The notes beneath the pieces were generated by a model that was not told the DNA's origin, searched no databases, and saw nothing but the letters and a program-made list of their open reading frames with translations. A stretch of 64,000 bases of DNA from Porites lobata. Lineage: Eukaryota; Cnidaria; Anthozoa; Scleractinia; Poritidae. The first letter of the stretch is position 1. Every line of letters starts with the position of its first letter. Shown one piece after another: positions 45,001 to 58,200 of this stretch. The position numbers and the translations under genes are program-made. Location: the NCBI GenBank assembly GCA_942486035.1, contig CALNXK010000043.1:172501-236500 (forward strand). Reading direction: 5' to 3'.

Positions 45001-47151
45001 CCTTCATGATCTATTGATGACATTAGGAGAAAATTGATGTTGGTCGGATGTTGGTCACTCTGGGGACTTAAAGGGTTAAACCAAAAATTTTTACCTGCTA
45101 CCATGTGGTTTGTTTTAAACTTAATTCCATTACCAGGAAGTTGCTCTCTCTCTGGTCTGCTGTTGAAGCCTTTTCCTCTTGGTGATTTTTCTTGTCAGCT
45201 GGAAATTTATACCCTCATTATTGCTTTCCATATTGATGTTATTGGGATGCGGTCTTGTGTGGCCAGGGATCCCCTGTCAGTAACTCCATTCTTAGTCTCC
45301 TATACGCCATTTATTGAATTGTCACTCTACACTCCCCTTGCCTGGGGAGGAGTGTTGTGGGGAGGAGTGTTGTGTGACAACACAAAGATTGGTTGTGAAT
45401 GAGACTACTCTGCTCTCAGTTCACCGATAATTACTGGCTCTGCCTTCCTCTTTGTATTGTGAACTTGATTAAGGTGGCTCGACTGGATTCTTTTAGGGGA
45501 TACCTCCTAGGTTTGAGTGTTAACTACGTCGGCATCAGTAAACATATGGAAAAAAGGTTGCCACAACTGTACTATATAACGATGAAAATTTCTTATGATC
45601 TGGGTTTTATTGCAATCGGAGTCGCTATGGCAACGTAATGACGCCATTACGCTTTTTATTTATCTTTGTGTTTCTCTGTACCAGGAGTTTTATGAAGAAA
45701 TCGCTTAAGGGAGTATGTACCTGCCATAATTGCCTCCATTATGGCAAAGTTTGAACAAATTCTATGAGAGCGTTTTCGAAATATTTTGAAATGCATTTTA
45801 AGAATCATAGAAACAGTGAAATATCATGCTAACCACACATTTCGCTGATATTTTAAGAAAATGATAAGCTTTGGTAACGCAGCTTCATCTCATAGTGGTT
45901 TGATTCCATTGAAAACTGCATACAGGAAAGGAGAGGAATTGGTCTGAGCGATCGCGAGTAAGAAGAATTTTATTAACTTGCATTCAGTTGCTTTTGATAC
46001 AGTTTTTGGACGTAATTTGGTCCATGCCTAAAAATTTCGCCTTTTTCTAAAAACCGCTTGATAAATGTTTTTATAAATTTGACAATCCCGACATCAATTG
46101 TCAAGAAATATTCCCTGCAAGTTTCGAGAACATTGAAAACAGGAAAAGCTTTTAAATACGGCCTCAAATATAGCCAATTTCCCCCCCAGATTTTGTGTTT
46201 ACAAGTGAGCGTCCTCATTATTCACTGACATTGTTTTCAAGTTTCATAGGCACGTGCACAACTAGCAAAAGACATAAATTTGCATCAAAAAGAACTCTCG
46301 ATTACTTTCCGAAGAAATATCCGGAATATACTAATAATTGGCTTGTCGTCACAGATAGCAGTGAGAGCCGAAACGGTGAACGTCACGGCTCATCGTGCAC
46401 ATTTAGCAAAAAGATCTCCGGGATATGCTAATTACCGAGTAAAGAGATCAGTGATACATTATAACATCAGAGCAACTCTTTGTGAGAGTTTCTGTGATGT
46501 TATAACCCGAGTAAGATAATTAAGTATTGCATCCTACACGATGAGCCGTGAAGTTCACCGTTTCGGCTGTCACTGCTATCTGTGACGACAAGCCAATTAT
46601 TAGTATATTACTAATACTCCCTTAAGCGATTTCTTCATAAAACTCCTGGTACAGAGAAACACAAAGATAAATAAAAAACGTAATGCCGTCATTACATTGC
46701 CATGGCGACTCCGACTGCAATAAAACCCAGATCATAAGAAATTTTCATCTTTATATAATACAGTTGTGGTAACGTTTTTTCCATATCTTTACTCATGCCG
46801 ACGTAGTTAATTCTCAAACTTGGGAGGTATCAACCCCAAAAATTCCAGTCGAGCCACCTTAAACACTTTGGTTGTCCATTAAACAGCTCACTGGTCTAAA
46901 CTGGTTGTCTGACTGTGTAAAGATTTCTTTCAGTGTCAAGAACTGGAATACACCAATGATATTTGACCTCAAGAATGGAAGCGTTACTCTCATTGTTCAA
47001 ACAGAGAAGTGAGTTCTCAATTGAAGTGGGGTTCCCATCTTATTTTTCTCCCCATGGAACTGACAGCACTCTTTTTACCTTGCATTATTCTCAATTTTTC
47101 AGGCACTTTCTTTTGGTGGATGATGCAGGTCTCCAAGTATACTCCTACGAG
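36034..47151 (+). CDS. IFT80: Intraflagellar transport protein 80, N-terminal half (first 14 exons)
   Basis: Fourteen exons join to exactly 400 codons without a stop: 36034-36070, 36999-37056, 37135-37186, 38039-38150, 39129-39239, 39897-39965, 40855-40964, 41356-41445, 42706-42787, 43148-43203, 43507-43723, 44705-44786, 46934-47008, 47103-47151. All junctions are GT/AG and in phase. The product matches animal IFT80 throughout, for example SCVGWTTADELFSSGDD, WKAHDGVVLKVDWNP, GGEDCKYKVWDSYGR, CDKTGWSYTLEKPNTGS and KNWNTPMIFDL, as a chain of WD40 repeats. IFT80 is a peripheral IFT-B subunit that helps carry cargo to the ciliary tip and is needed to build cilia. Vertebrate IFT80 is about 777 aa, so the second half lies beyond the window. 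The intron after exon 14 begins at 47152 and contains the minisatellite. Confidence 0.95.
36681..36755. repeat. Hairpin-forming inverted repeat
   Basis: CTACCCTGCAAGTGGAGGCC, then TTTCGATCTTCCT, is followed after nine bases by the inverse (AGGAAGACCGAAGGGCCTCT, then ACTCGCAGTGTAG). It is likely the remnant or full length of a very short transposon. It lies in IFT80 intron 1. Confidence 0.6.
38619..39011. mobile_element. Tigger/pogo-like short transposon flanked by TA
   Basis: The ends CAGTCAAACCAGGTCAAGCG, then TACCCCCCAAGA, are inverted at the right (TCTTGGGGGGTATGCTTGAC, then TTGGTTTGACTG). TA is present at 38617-38618 and 39012-39013. The 393-bp interior has further inverted pairs (AATTCACACGC, TTTCTACCAG regions) but no transposase. 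It lies in IFT80 intron 4. Confidence 0.8.
40105..40380 (+). mobile_element. SINE with tRNA-like head
   Basis: The head GTGACAGCACTCATCCCCTA leads into a B-box-like GTGCTTGAATCC. The body has GTGGGTTGAATTTCTTGTTG, GTTCTCTCCCTTGCTC, GGTTTTTCTCCGAGTTCCCG and GGTTTTCTCC. The tail is AAAATTACAAAAAAAAGTAC. This matches a SINE family I recall as common in coral genomes. It lies in IFT80 intron 6; a fragment of the same family is at 4862-4937. Confidence 0.65.
41523..41918. mobile_element. DNA transposon with CAGGGTCCGAAATT ends
   Basis: CAGGGTCCGAAATT at the left is exactly inverted at the right (AATTTCGGACCCTG with a one-base offset). TAACC flanks both sides (41518-41522, 41919-41923), a possible 5-bp target duplication. 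Words such as GGTCGCCAGAATTGAATTTT and GGTCACCAGAGGGCAAATT recur inside. The ends look hAT-like but a 5-bp duplication would be short for hAT. It lies in IFT80 intron 8. Confidence 0.6.
42083..42376. mobile_element. Inverted-repeat transposon, TAGCCTGAGAAAACAG ends
   Basis: The ends TAGCCTGAGAAAACAGCTGA, then CATTTGG, are inverted at the right (CCAAATGTTGTCTGTTTTCT, then CAGGCTA). Inner inverted pairs include GACGTC, CATACTGATGAC/GTCATCAGTATG and ATCTGGGTAGTG. Flanks TATGATCGC and TGTGATAGC agree at 7 of 9 positions, a plausible old 9-bp duplication. It lies in IFT80 intron 8 with the previous element. Confidence 0.65.
42999..43051 (+). repeat. (GAT/GAG)n microsatellite
   Basis: A run of GATGATGATGAGGAGGAGGA, then TGAGGATGATGATGAC, in IFT80 intron 9. 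On the other strand it gives a serine-rich frame that is not a gene. Confidence 0.85.
44893..45079. mobile_element. piggyBac-like short element, TTAA target
   Basis: The ends TTAACCCTGCAAACCCCAAG and, inverted, TGGGGACTTAAAGGGTTAA show CCCT.../...AGGG termini inside TTAA (44893-44896, 45076-45079). TTAA targets with CCC-type ends are the mark of piggyBac elements. It lies in IFT80 intron 12. Confidence 0.65.
45473..46858. mobile_element. Long inverted-repeat element flanked by TTAA
   Basis: GGTGGCTCGACTGGATTCTT at the left is inverted at the right end (TTCCAGTCGAGCCACC), and the two arms stay alignable for about 250 bp, to about TCGCTTAAGGGAGTA. TTAA flanks both sides (45469-45472, 46859-46862). 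The centre holds further palindromes: about 46,325-46,410 against about 46,530-46,610 (GGCTTGTCGTCACAGATAGC), and TTATAACATCAGAG/CTGTGATGTTATAA between them. No transposase is visible. It fills most of IFT80 intron 12 and ends only about 75 bp before exon 13. Confidence 0.8.
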
Positions 47152-47832
47152 GTTTGTGCCTTGGTACCTTCTTTTCTCGTAGCGACCTACACAAATGTTC
47201 TTTGGGCCCTGCCTCTTCCCCAGTCGCTTGTAATCAGTTTGTTGGTGATATTTGATTGCCTAGAGAGCTATAGTAAAAACAGCGACAACAGTAAGAACAC
47301 TAAGAACAGTGACAACAGTGGAAAAAGTGACAACAATGAGAACAGTGACAACAGTGACAAAAGCGACAACAGTGACAACGGTGACAACAGTGACAAGGGT
47401 GACACAGTGACAACAGTGACAACGGTGACAACGGTGAAAACAGTGACAACAGCGACAACAGTGACAACAGTAACAACAGTGACAGCGACAACAGTGACAA
47501 CGGTCACAACGGTGACAACAGCGACAACAGTGACAACAATGACAAAAGTGACAACAGTGACCACAGTGACGACGGTGACAATGATGACAACAGCGACAAC
47601 AGTGACAACGGTGACAACACTGACAACGGTGACAACAGTGACAACAATGACTGTGGTGACAACAGTGACAACAGCGACAACCGCGACAACTGGGACAACA
47701 GTGACAACAGAGACAACGGTGACAATGGTGACAACAGTGACAACTGTGACAACGGTGACAACAGCGACAACAGTGACAATGGTGACGACGGTGACAAAGA
47801 TGACAACTGGGACAACAGAGACAACGGTGAAA

Positions 47833-48110
47833 CTCTTTTCTCTGAGCTGTTATCACTCGAAACGTTTGATATTTATCAAACGTTCTCTTAGACCGTTAGA
47901 TGATTGTAAGTCAGGAAAAGTCGTCAGGAAAATCAAAGCAAATCCGTTCGAACGCTTTTGTAGGTCGTTAGATTTTTTCGCCTACCCGTTCAAACCGTTA
48001 GCCAACCCGTTAAAGGCGTTAGAAAAGCCGTTAACAAGCCGTTCGTTAGCCGTTAGTCTTTACCCGTTAAACGGAAAACCGTTAGTGTACGTTTTCCTCG
48101 AGAAGGTCAC
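47833..48110 (+). repeat. 278-bp non-repetitive block inside the array, copy 1
   Basis: The block runs from CTCTTTTCTCTGAGC to GTTTTCCTCGAGAAGGTCAC. It includes the palindrome AACGTTTGATATTTATCAAACGTT in shorter form (CGTTTGATATTTATCAAACG) and many CGTTAG/CCGTTA words. It has no 9-bp units. Copy 2 lies 1,168 bp downstream, equally long and differing at only a few bases. Confidence 0.9.
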
Positions 48111-49000
48111 AGTGACAACTGTGACAAAAGTGACAACAGGGACAACGATGACAACAGTGACAACGGTGACGACGGTGACAACGACGACAACAGCAACAAC
48201 GGTGACAACAGTAACAACGGTGATAACCGTGACAACAGTGACAACTGTGACAACTGTGACAACAGTGACAACGGTGACGACGGTGACAACGATGACAACA
48301 GCAACAACGGTGACAACAGTAACAACGGTGACAACGGTGACAACAGTGACAACGGTGACAACTGTGACAACTGTGACAACAGTGACAACGGTGACAACTG
48401 TGACAACTGTGACAACAGTGACAACGGTGACAACAGTGACAACGGTGACAACAGTGACAACGGTGCCAACGGTGACAACGGTAATAACAGTGACAACAAT
48501 GACAACAGTGACAGCAGTGACAACAGTCACAACGATGACAACTGTGACAACAGTGACAACTGTGACAACCGTGACAATGGTGACAATGGTGACAACAATG
48601 ACAACGGTGATAACTATGACAACAGTGACAACGGTGACAACAGTGACAACGGTGACAACTGTGACAACAGTCACAACGGTGAAAACAGTGACAACGGTGA
48701 CAACAGTGACAACTGTGAAAACAGTGATAACGGTGAAAACAGTGACAACGGTGACAACAGTGACAACAAAGACTACGGTAACAACGATGACAACAGCAAA
48801 AACAGTGACGACGGTGATAACGGTGACAACAGTGACAACGGTGACAACTGTGACAACAGCGACAACGGTGACAACAGTAACAACGGTGACAACAGTGACA
48901 ACTGTGACAAAAGGTGACAACGGTGACAACAGTGACAACGGTGACAACAGTGACAACTGTGACAACTGGGACAACAGTGACAACAGAGACAACGGCGAAA

Positions 49001-49278
49001 CTCTTTTCTCTGAGCTGTTATCACTCGAAACGTTTGATATTTATCAAACGTTCTCTTAGACCGTTAGATGATTGTAAGTCAGGAAAAGTCGTCAGGAAAA
49101 TCAAAGCAAATCCGTTCGAACGCTTTTGTAGGTCGTTAGATTTTTTCGCCTACCCGTTCAAACCGTTAGCCAACCCGTTAAAGGCGTTAGAAAAGCCGTT
49201 AACAAGCCGTTCGTTAGCCATTAGTCTTTACCCGTTAAACGGAAAACCGTTAGTGTACGTTTTCCTCGACAAGGTCAC
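49001..49278 (+). repeat. 278-bp non-repetitive block inside the array, copy 2
   Basis: A near-identical copy of 47833-48110. Visible differences are CCATTAG for CCGTTAG and CTCGACAAG for CTCGAGAAG near its right end. The flanking 9-bp units on both sides also match those of copy 1 (ACAACAGAGACAACGG at left, AGTGACAACTGTGACAAAAG at right). The whole 1.17-kb segment was therefore duplicated together. Confidence 0.9.
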
Positions 49279-52200
49279 AGTGACAACTGTGACAAAAGTG
49301 ACAACAGTAACAACGATGACAACAGTGACAACAGTGACAACGGTGACGACGGTGACAACGATGACAACAGCAACAACGGTGATAACAGTAACAACGGTCA
49401 TAACCGTGACAACAGTGACAACGGTGACAACTGTGACAACAGTGACAACGGTGACGACGGTGACAACGATGACAACAGCAACAACGGTGACAACAGTAAC
49501 AACGGTGATAACGGTGACAACAGTGACAACGGTGACAACTGTGACAACTGTGACAACAGTGACAACGGTGACAACAGTGACAACGGTGACCACAGTGACA
49601 ACGGTGCCAACGGTGACAACGGTAATAACAGTGACAACGATGACAACAGTGACAGCGGTGACAACAGTCACAACGATGACAACTGTGACAACCGTGACAA
49701 TGGTGACAATGGTGACAACAATGACAACGGTGATAACTGTGACAACAGTGACAACGGTGACAACAGTGACAACGGTGACAACAGTCACAACGGTGAAAAC
49801 AGTGACAACGGTGACAACAGTGACAACTGTGTCAACAGTGATAACGGTGAAAACAGTGACAACGGTGACAACAGTGACAACAAAGACTACGGTAACAACG
49901 ATGACAACAGCAAAAACAGTGACGACGGTGATAACGGTGACAACAGTGACAACGGTGACAACTGTGACAACAGCGACAACGGTGACAACAGTAACAACGG
50001 TGACAACAGTGACAACGGTGACAACTGTGACAAAAGGTAACAACGGTGACAACAGTGACAACGGTGACAACGGTGACAACAGTGACAACTGTGACAACAG
50101 TGACAACGGTGATACCAGTGACAACGGTGACAACTGTGACAACAGTGACAACAGTGACAACGGTGACAACAATAACAACGGTGATAACTGTGACAACAGT
50201 GACAACGGTGACAACAGTGACAACAGTGACAACAGTAACAACGGTGACAACAGTGACAACCGTGACAACAGTGACAACTGTGACAACAGTGACAACGGTC
50301 ATAACAGTGGCAACGGTGACAACAGTGACAACAAAGACAACGGTAACAACGATGACAACAGCAAAAATGGTGGCAACAGTGATAACGGTGACAATGGTGA
50401 CAACAGTGACAACAGTGACAACAGTGACAACTGTGACAACTGTGACAACAGTGACAACGGTGATAACGGTGACAACAGTGACAACGGTGACAACTGTGAC
50501 AACAGTGACAACAGTGACAACTGTGAGAACGGTGACAACAGTGACAACGGTGACAACAGTGACAATATGACAACTGTGACAAAAGTGACAAACGGTGACA
50601 ACAGTGACAACTGTGACAACCGTGACAATGGTGACAACGGTGACAACAATGACAACGGTGATAACTGTGACAACAGTGAAAACTGTCACAACAGTGACAA
50701 CTGTGACAACAGTGACAACGGTGATAACAGTGGCAACTGTGACAACCGTGACAACAAAGACAACGGTAACAACGATGACAACAGCAACAATGGTGACAAC
50801 AGTGACAACGGTGACAACAGTGACAACGGTGACAACTGTGACAACGGTGACAACTTTGACAACAGTGACAACAGTGACAACGGTGACAACAGTGACAACG
50901 GTGACAACAGTGACAATATGACAACTGTGACAAAAGTGACAAACGGTGACAACAGTGAAAACGGTGAAACCGGTGACGAGAGTGACAACGGTGACAACTG
51001 TGACAACAGTGACAACGGTGACAACTGTGACAACCGTGACAACGGTGATAACGATGAGAACAGTGACAACGGTGCCAACTGTGACAACTGTGACAACAGT
51101 GACAACTGTGACAACGGTGACAACGGTGATAACGGTGACAACAGTGACAACGGTGACAACAGTGACAACAGTGACAACGGTGACAACAGTGACAACAGTG
51201 ACAACAGTGACAACAGTGACAACAGTGACAACGGTGACAACTGTGACAACGGTGACAACTGTGACAACAGTGACAACAGTGACAACGGTGACAACGGTGA
51301 CAACTGTGACAACAGTGACAACGGTGACAACAGTGACAACGGTGACAACGGTGACAACAGTGACAACGGTGACAACAGTCACAACGGTGAAAACAGTGAC
51401 AACGGTGACAACAGTGACAACTGTGACAACAGTGATAACGGTGAAAACAGTGACAACGGTGACAACAGTGACAACAAAGACTACGGTAACAACGATGACA
51501 ACAGCAAAAACAGTGACGACGGTGATAACGGTGACAATGGTGACAACAGTGACAACAGTGACAACAGTGACAACAGTGACAACAGTGACAACTGTGACAA
51601 CAGTGACAACGGTGATAACGGTGACAACAGTGACAACGGTGACAACTGTGACAACAGTGACAACAGTGACAACTGTGAGAACGGTGACAACAGTGACAAC
51701 GGTGACAACAGTGACAATATGACAACTGTGACAAAAGTGACAAACGGTGACAACAGTGACAACTGTGAAACCGTGACAATGGTGACAACGGTGACAACAA
51801 TGACAACGGTGATAACTGTGACAACAGTGACAACTGTGACAACAGTGACAACTGTGACAACAGTGACAACGGTGACAACAGTGACAACCGTGACAACAGT
51901 GACAACGGTGACAACGGTGACAACGGTGACAACAGTGACAACAGTGACAACAGTGACAACGGTGACAACAGTGACAACGGTGACAACTGTGACAACGGTG
52001 ACAACAGTGACAACAGTGACAACAGTGACAACAGTGACAACTGTGACAACAGTGACAACGGTGATAACGGTGACAACAGTGACAACAGTGCCAATGGTGA
52101 CAACAGTGACAACAGTGACAACGGTGACAACAGTGACAATGGTGACAATGGTGACAGCAGTGACAAAAGTGACAACTGTTACAACAGTGACGCCAGTGAC

Positions 52201-55200
52201 AACTTTGACAGCAGTGAAAACGGTGACAACTGTGACATCAGTGACAACTGTGACAACAGTGACAATGGTGACAACGGTGACAACAGTGACAACTGTGACA
52301 AGTGACAACGGTGACAACAGTGACAACTGTGACAACGGTGACATCAGTGACAACGGCGACAACTGTGACAGCAGTGACAACGGTGTCACCAACAACAACG
52401 GTGACAACAGTGACATCGATAACCAGGGTGAAAACGGCGAAGACGGCGACATTAACGACAACACTTACAACAGTGAGAACCTTGACAACTGTGACATCAG
52501 TGACAACAGTGACAACGGTGACAACGATGACAACAGCAACAACGGTGAGAACAGTGACTAAAGTGACACCAGTGACAACGGTGACGATGGTGAAAACGAT
52601 GACAACAACAACAACGGTGACAACAGTGACAACGGTGATAACGGTGACAACAGTGACAACTGTGACAACAGCGACAACGATGAGAACCGTGACAACTGTG
52701 ACAACAGTGACAACGGTGATAACAGTGGCAACGGTGACAACAGTGACAACAAAGACAACGGTAACAACGACAACACTTACAAAAGTGAGAACAGTGACAA
52801 CTGTGACATCAGTGACAACAGTGACAAAAGTGACAACAGTGACAACGGTGACAACGATGACAACAGCAACAACGGTGAGAACAGTGACAACAGTGACAAA
52901 AGTGACAACAGTGACAACGGTGAGGATAGTGACAACGATGACAACAGCAACAACAGTGACAACTGTGACAACAGTGACAACGGTGACAACGATGACAACA
53001 GAAACAACGGTGAGAACAGTGACAACAGTGACAAAAGTGACAACAGTGACAACGGTGACGATAGTGACAACGATGACAACAGCAACAACAGTGACAACTG
53101 TGACAACAGTGACAACGGTGACAACGATGACAACCGTGACAACTGTGACAACTGCGACAACAGTGACAGTGGTGACAACAGTGACAACAGTGACAACTGT
53201 GACAACAGTGACAACGGTGATAACGGTGACAACAGTGACAACGGTGACAACGGTGACAACTGTGACAACAATGGCAACGGTGACAACTGTGAGAACGGTG
53301 ACAACAGTGACAACGGTGACAACAGTGACAATATGACAACTGTGACAAAAGTGACAAACGGTGACAACAGTGAAAACGGTGAAACCGGTGACGAGAGTGA
53401 CAACGGTGACAACTGTGACAACAGTGACAACGGTGACAACTGTGACAACCGCGACAACAATGACAATGGTGACATCAGTGACAACGGTGACAACTGTGAC
53501 AACAGTGACAACGGTGACAACTGTGACGACAGTGCCAATGGTGACAGCAGTGACAAAAGTGACAACTGTGACAACAGTGACGCCAGTGACAACTTTGACA
53601 GCAGTGACAACGGTGACAACAGTGACAACGGTGACAACTGTGACAACAGTGACAATAGTGACAACGGTGACAACAGTGACAACAGTGACAACGGTGATAA
53701 TGTTGACAACAGTTACAACAGTGACAACAGTGAGAACGGAGACAACGGTGACAACAGACGACACTGACACCAGTGAAAATGGTGACAACTGTGACAACAG
53801 TGACAACAGTGACAACGCTGAAAACAGTGACAAGGTTGACACCAATGACAACAATGACAACTGTGACAAACCGTGACAACAGTGACAACGGTGACAACAG
53901 TCACAATACTGACAACAGTGACAACAGTGACAACGGTGACAACGGTGACAACGGTGACAACAGTGACAACAGTGACAACGGTGACAACGGTGACAACAGT
54001 GACAACGGTGACAACAGTGACAACTGTGACAACGGTGACAACGGTGACAACAGTGACAACAGTGACAACGGTGACAACAGTGACAACGGTGACAACAGTG
54101 ACAACGGTGACAACTGTGACAACAGTGACAACGGTGACAACGGTGACAACGGTGACAACGGTGACAACGGTGACAACAGTGAGAACCGTGACAACGGTGA
54201 CAACAGTGACAACGGTGAAAACGGTGACAACAGTGACAACTGTGACAACAGTGACAACCGTGACAACCGTGACAATCCGTGACACCAGTGACAACGATTA
54301 CAACAGTGACAAGGGTGACAACAGTGACAACGATGACAACGATGACAACAGTGACAATGGTGACAACAGTGACAACCGTGACAACGGTGACAACGGTGAC
54401 AACGGTGACAACGGTGACAACAGTGACAACAGTGACAACAGTGACAACTGTCACAACAGTGACAACGGTGATAACGGTGACAACAGTGACAACAGTGACA
54501 ATGGTGACAACAGTGACAACAGTGACAACGGTGACAACAGTGACAACGGTGACAATGGTGACAACAGTGACAAAAGTGACAACGGTTACAACGGTGACAA
54601 CAGTGACAACAGTGACAACGGTGAAAACAGTGACAATGTTGACAACAGTGGCAAGAGTGACAACAGTGACAACAGTGACAACGGTGACAACAGGGACAAC
54701 GGTGACAATGGTTACAATGGTGACAACAGTGACAACGGTGACAACAGTGACAACAGTGACAACGGTTACAACGGTGACAACAGTGACAATGTTGACAACG
54801 GTGACAACGGTGGCAACAGTGAGAACAGTGACAACGGTGACAACAGTGACAACAGTGACAACAGTGACAACGATGAGAACAGTGACAACAGTGACAACCG
54901 TGACAACGGTGACAATGGTGACAACAGTGATAACGGTGACAAAAGTGACAAAGGTGAGAGCGGTGACAAGTGACAACGGTGACAATGGTGACAACAGTGA
55001 CAACAGTGACAACAAGTGACAAAAGTGACAACAGTGACAACGGTGACAACGGTGACAACGGTGACAACGGTGACAACAGTGACAACGGTGACAACAGTGA
55101 CAACAGTGACAACAGTGACAACAGTGACAACGGTGACAACGGTGACAAGTGACAACGGTGACAACGGTGACAACAGTGACAACGGTGACAACAGTGACAA

Positions 55201-58200
55201 CGGTGACAACGGTGACAACAGTGACAACAGTGACAACGGTGACAACAGTGACAACAGTGACAACAGTGACAACGGTGACAACAGTGACAACAGTGACAAC
55301 AGTGACAACAGTGACAACGGTGACAAAAGTGACAACGGTGACAACAGTGACAACGGTGACAACGGTGACAACAGTGACAACGGTGACAACAGTGACAACG
55401 GTGACAACGGTGACAACAGTGACAACGGTGACAACGGTGACAACAGTGACAACGGTGACAACTGTGACAACGGTGACAACGGTGACAACGGTGACAACAG
55501 TGACAACGGTGACAACGGTGACAACAGTGACAACAGTGACAACGGTGACAACAGTGACAACGGTGACAACAGTGACAACGGTGACAACAGTGACAACAGT
55601 GACAACGGTGACAACAGTGACAACGGTGACAACAGTGACAACGGTGACAACGGTGACAACGGTGACAACAGTGACAACGGTGACAACTGTGACAACAGTG
55701 ACAACGGTGACAACAGTGACAACAGTGACAACGGTGACAACGGTGACAACGGTGACAACGGTGACAACAGTGACAACGGTGACAACTGTGACAACAGTGA
55801 CAATGGTGACAACAGTGACAACAGTGACAACGGTGACAACAGTGACAACGGTGACAACAGTGACAACAGTGACAACGGTGACAACAGTGACAACGGTGAC
55901 AACGGTGACAACGGTGACAACAGTGACAACGGTGACAACGGTGACAACAGTGACAACGGTGACAACGGTGACAACAGTGACAATGGTGACAACGGTGACA
56001 ACGGTGACAATGGTGACAACAGTGACAACGGTGACAACAGTGACAACAGTGACAACGGTGACAACGGTGACAACAGTGACAATGGTGACAACAGTGACAA
56101 CGGTGACAACAGTGACAATGGTGACAACAGTGACAACTGTGAAAACAGTGACAATGGTGACAACAGTGACAACCGTGACAACGGTGACAACAGTGACAAC
56201 AGTGACATTGGTGACCACAGTGACAACTGTGACAACAGTGATAACGGTGATAACGGTGACAACGGTGAAAACTGTGACAACAGTGACATTGGTGACAACA
56301 GTGACCACAGTGACAACGGTGACAACAGTGACAACGGTGATAACTGTGAAAACGGTGACAACGGTGACAACTGTGACAACGGTGATAACGGTGACAACAG
56401 TGACAACGGTGACAACTGTGACAACGGTGACAACGGTGACAACTGTGACAACTGTGACAACGGTGACAACGGTGACAACGGTGACAACGGTGACAACTGT
56501 GACAACGGTGACAACAGTGACAACGGTGACAACGGTGACAACGGTGACAACAGTGACAACAGTGACAACGGTGACAACTGTGACAACGGTGACAACAGTG
56601 ACAACGGTGACAACAGTGACAACGGTGACAACTGTGACAACGGTGACAACGGTGACAACGGTGACAACGGTGACAACAGTGACAACGGTGACAACAGTGA
56701 CAACGGTGACAACGGTGACAACGGTGACAACTGTGACAACGGTGACAACAGTGACAACGGTGATAACGGTGACAACAGTGACAACAGTGACAACTGTGAC
56801 AACGGTGATAACAGTGACAACGGTGATAACGGTGACAACTGTGACAACTGTGACAACAGTGACAACGGTGACAACAGTGACAACGGTGACAACAGTGACA
56901 ACGGTGACAACGGTGACAACGGTGACAACAGTGACAACGGTGACAACGGTGACAACAGTGACAACGGTGACAACGGTGACAACGGTGACAACAGTGACAA
57001 CGGTGACAACAGTGACAACGGTGACAACTGTGACAACGGTGACAACAGTGACAACGGTGACAACGGTGACAACAGTGACAACGGTGACAACAGTGACAAC
57101 GGTGACAACAGTGACAACGGTGACAACGGTGACAACGGTGACAACGGTGACAACGGTGACAACAGTGACAACGGTGACAACGGTGACAACGGTGACAACT
57201 GTGACAACAGTGACAACGGTGACAACAGTGACAACGGTGACAACTGTGACAACGGTGACAACGGTGACAACGGTGACAACGGTGACAACGGTGACAACAG
57301 TGACAACAGTGACAACAGTGACAACGGTGACAACAGTGACAACAGTGACAACGGTGACAACGGTGACAACAGTGACAACAGTGACAACAGTGACAACGGT
57401 GACAACGGTGACAACAGTGACAACTGTGACAACTGTGACAACAGTGACAACGGTGACAACAGTGACAACGGTGACAACGGTGACAACAGTGACAACGGTG
57501 ACAACAGTGACAACGGTGACAACGGTGACAACGGTGACAACAGTGACAACAGTGACAACGGTGACAACGGTGACAACGGTGACAACAGTGACAACGGTGA
57601 CAACAGTGACAACGGTGACAACGGTGACAACGGTGACAACGGTGACAACAGTGACAACAGTGACAACGGTGACAACAGTGACAACAGTGACAACGGTGAC
57701 AACGGTGACAACGGTGACAACTGTGACAACGGTGACAACGGTGACAACAGTGACAACCGTGACAACGGTGACAACGGTGACAACGGTGACAACGGTGACA
57801 ACGGTGACAACGGTGACAACGGTGACAACGGTGACAACTGTGACAACGGTGACAACGGTGACAACAGTGACAACGGTGACAACGGTGACAACGGTGACAA
57901 CAGTGACAACGGTGACAACGGTGACAACGGTGACAACGGTGACAACGGTGACAACAGTGACAACAGTGACAACAGTGACAACGGTGACAACAGTGACAAC
58001 GGTGACAACGGTGACAACAGTGACAACGGTGACAACAGTGACAACAGTGACAACGGTGACAACGGTGACAACAGTGACAACGGTGACAACAGTGACAACG
58101 GTGACAACGGTGACAACGGTGACAACAGTGACAACGGTGACAACGGTGACAACAGTGACAACGGTGACAACGGTGACAACGGTGACAACGGTGACAACAG

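Noticed and set aside
45034..45638. Frames of 122 and 79 aa in IFT80 intron 12
   Set aside because: They overlap the TTAA elements and intron sequence, and no transposase motif is present.
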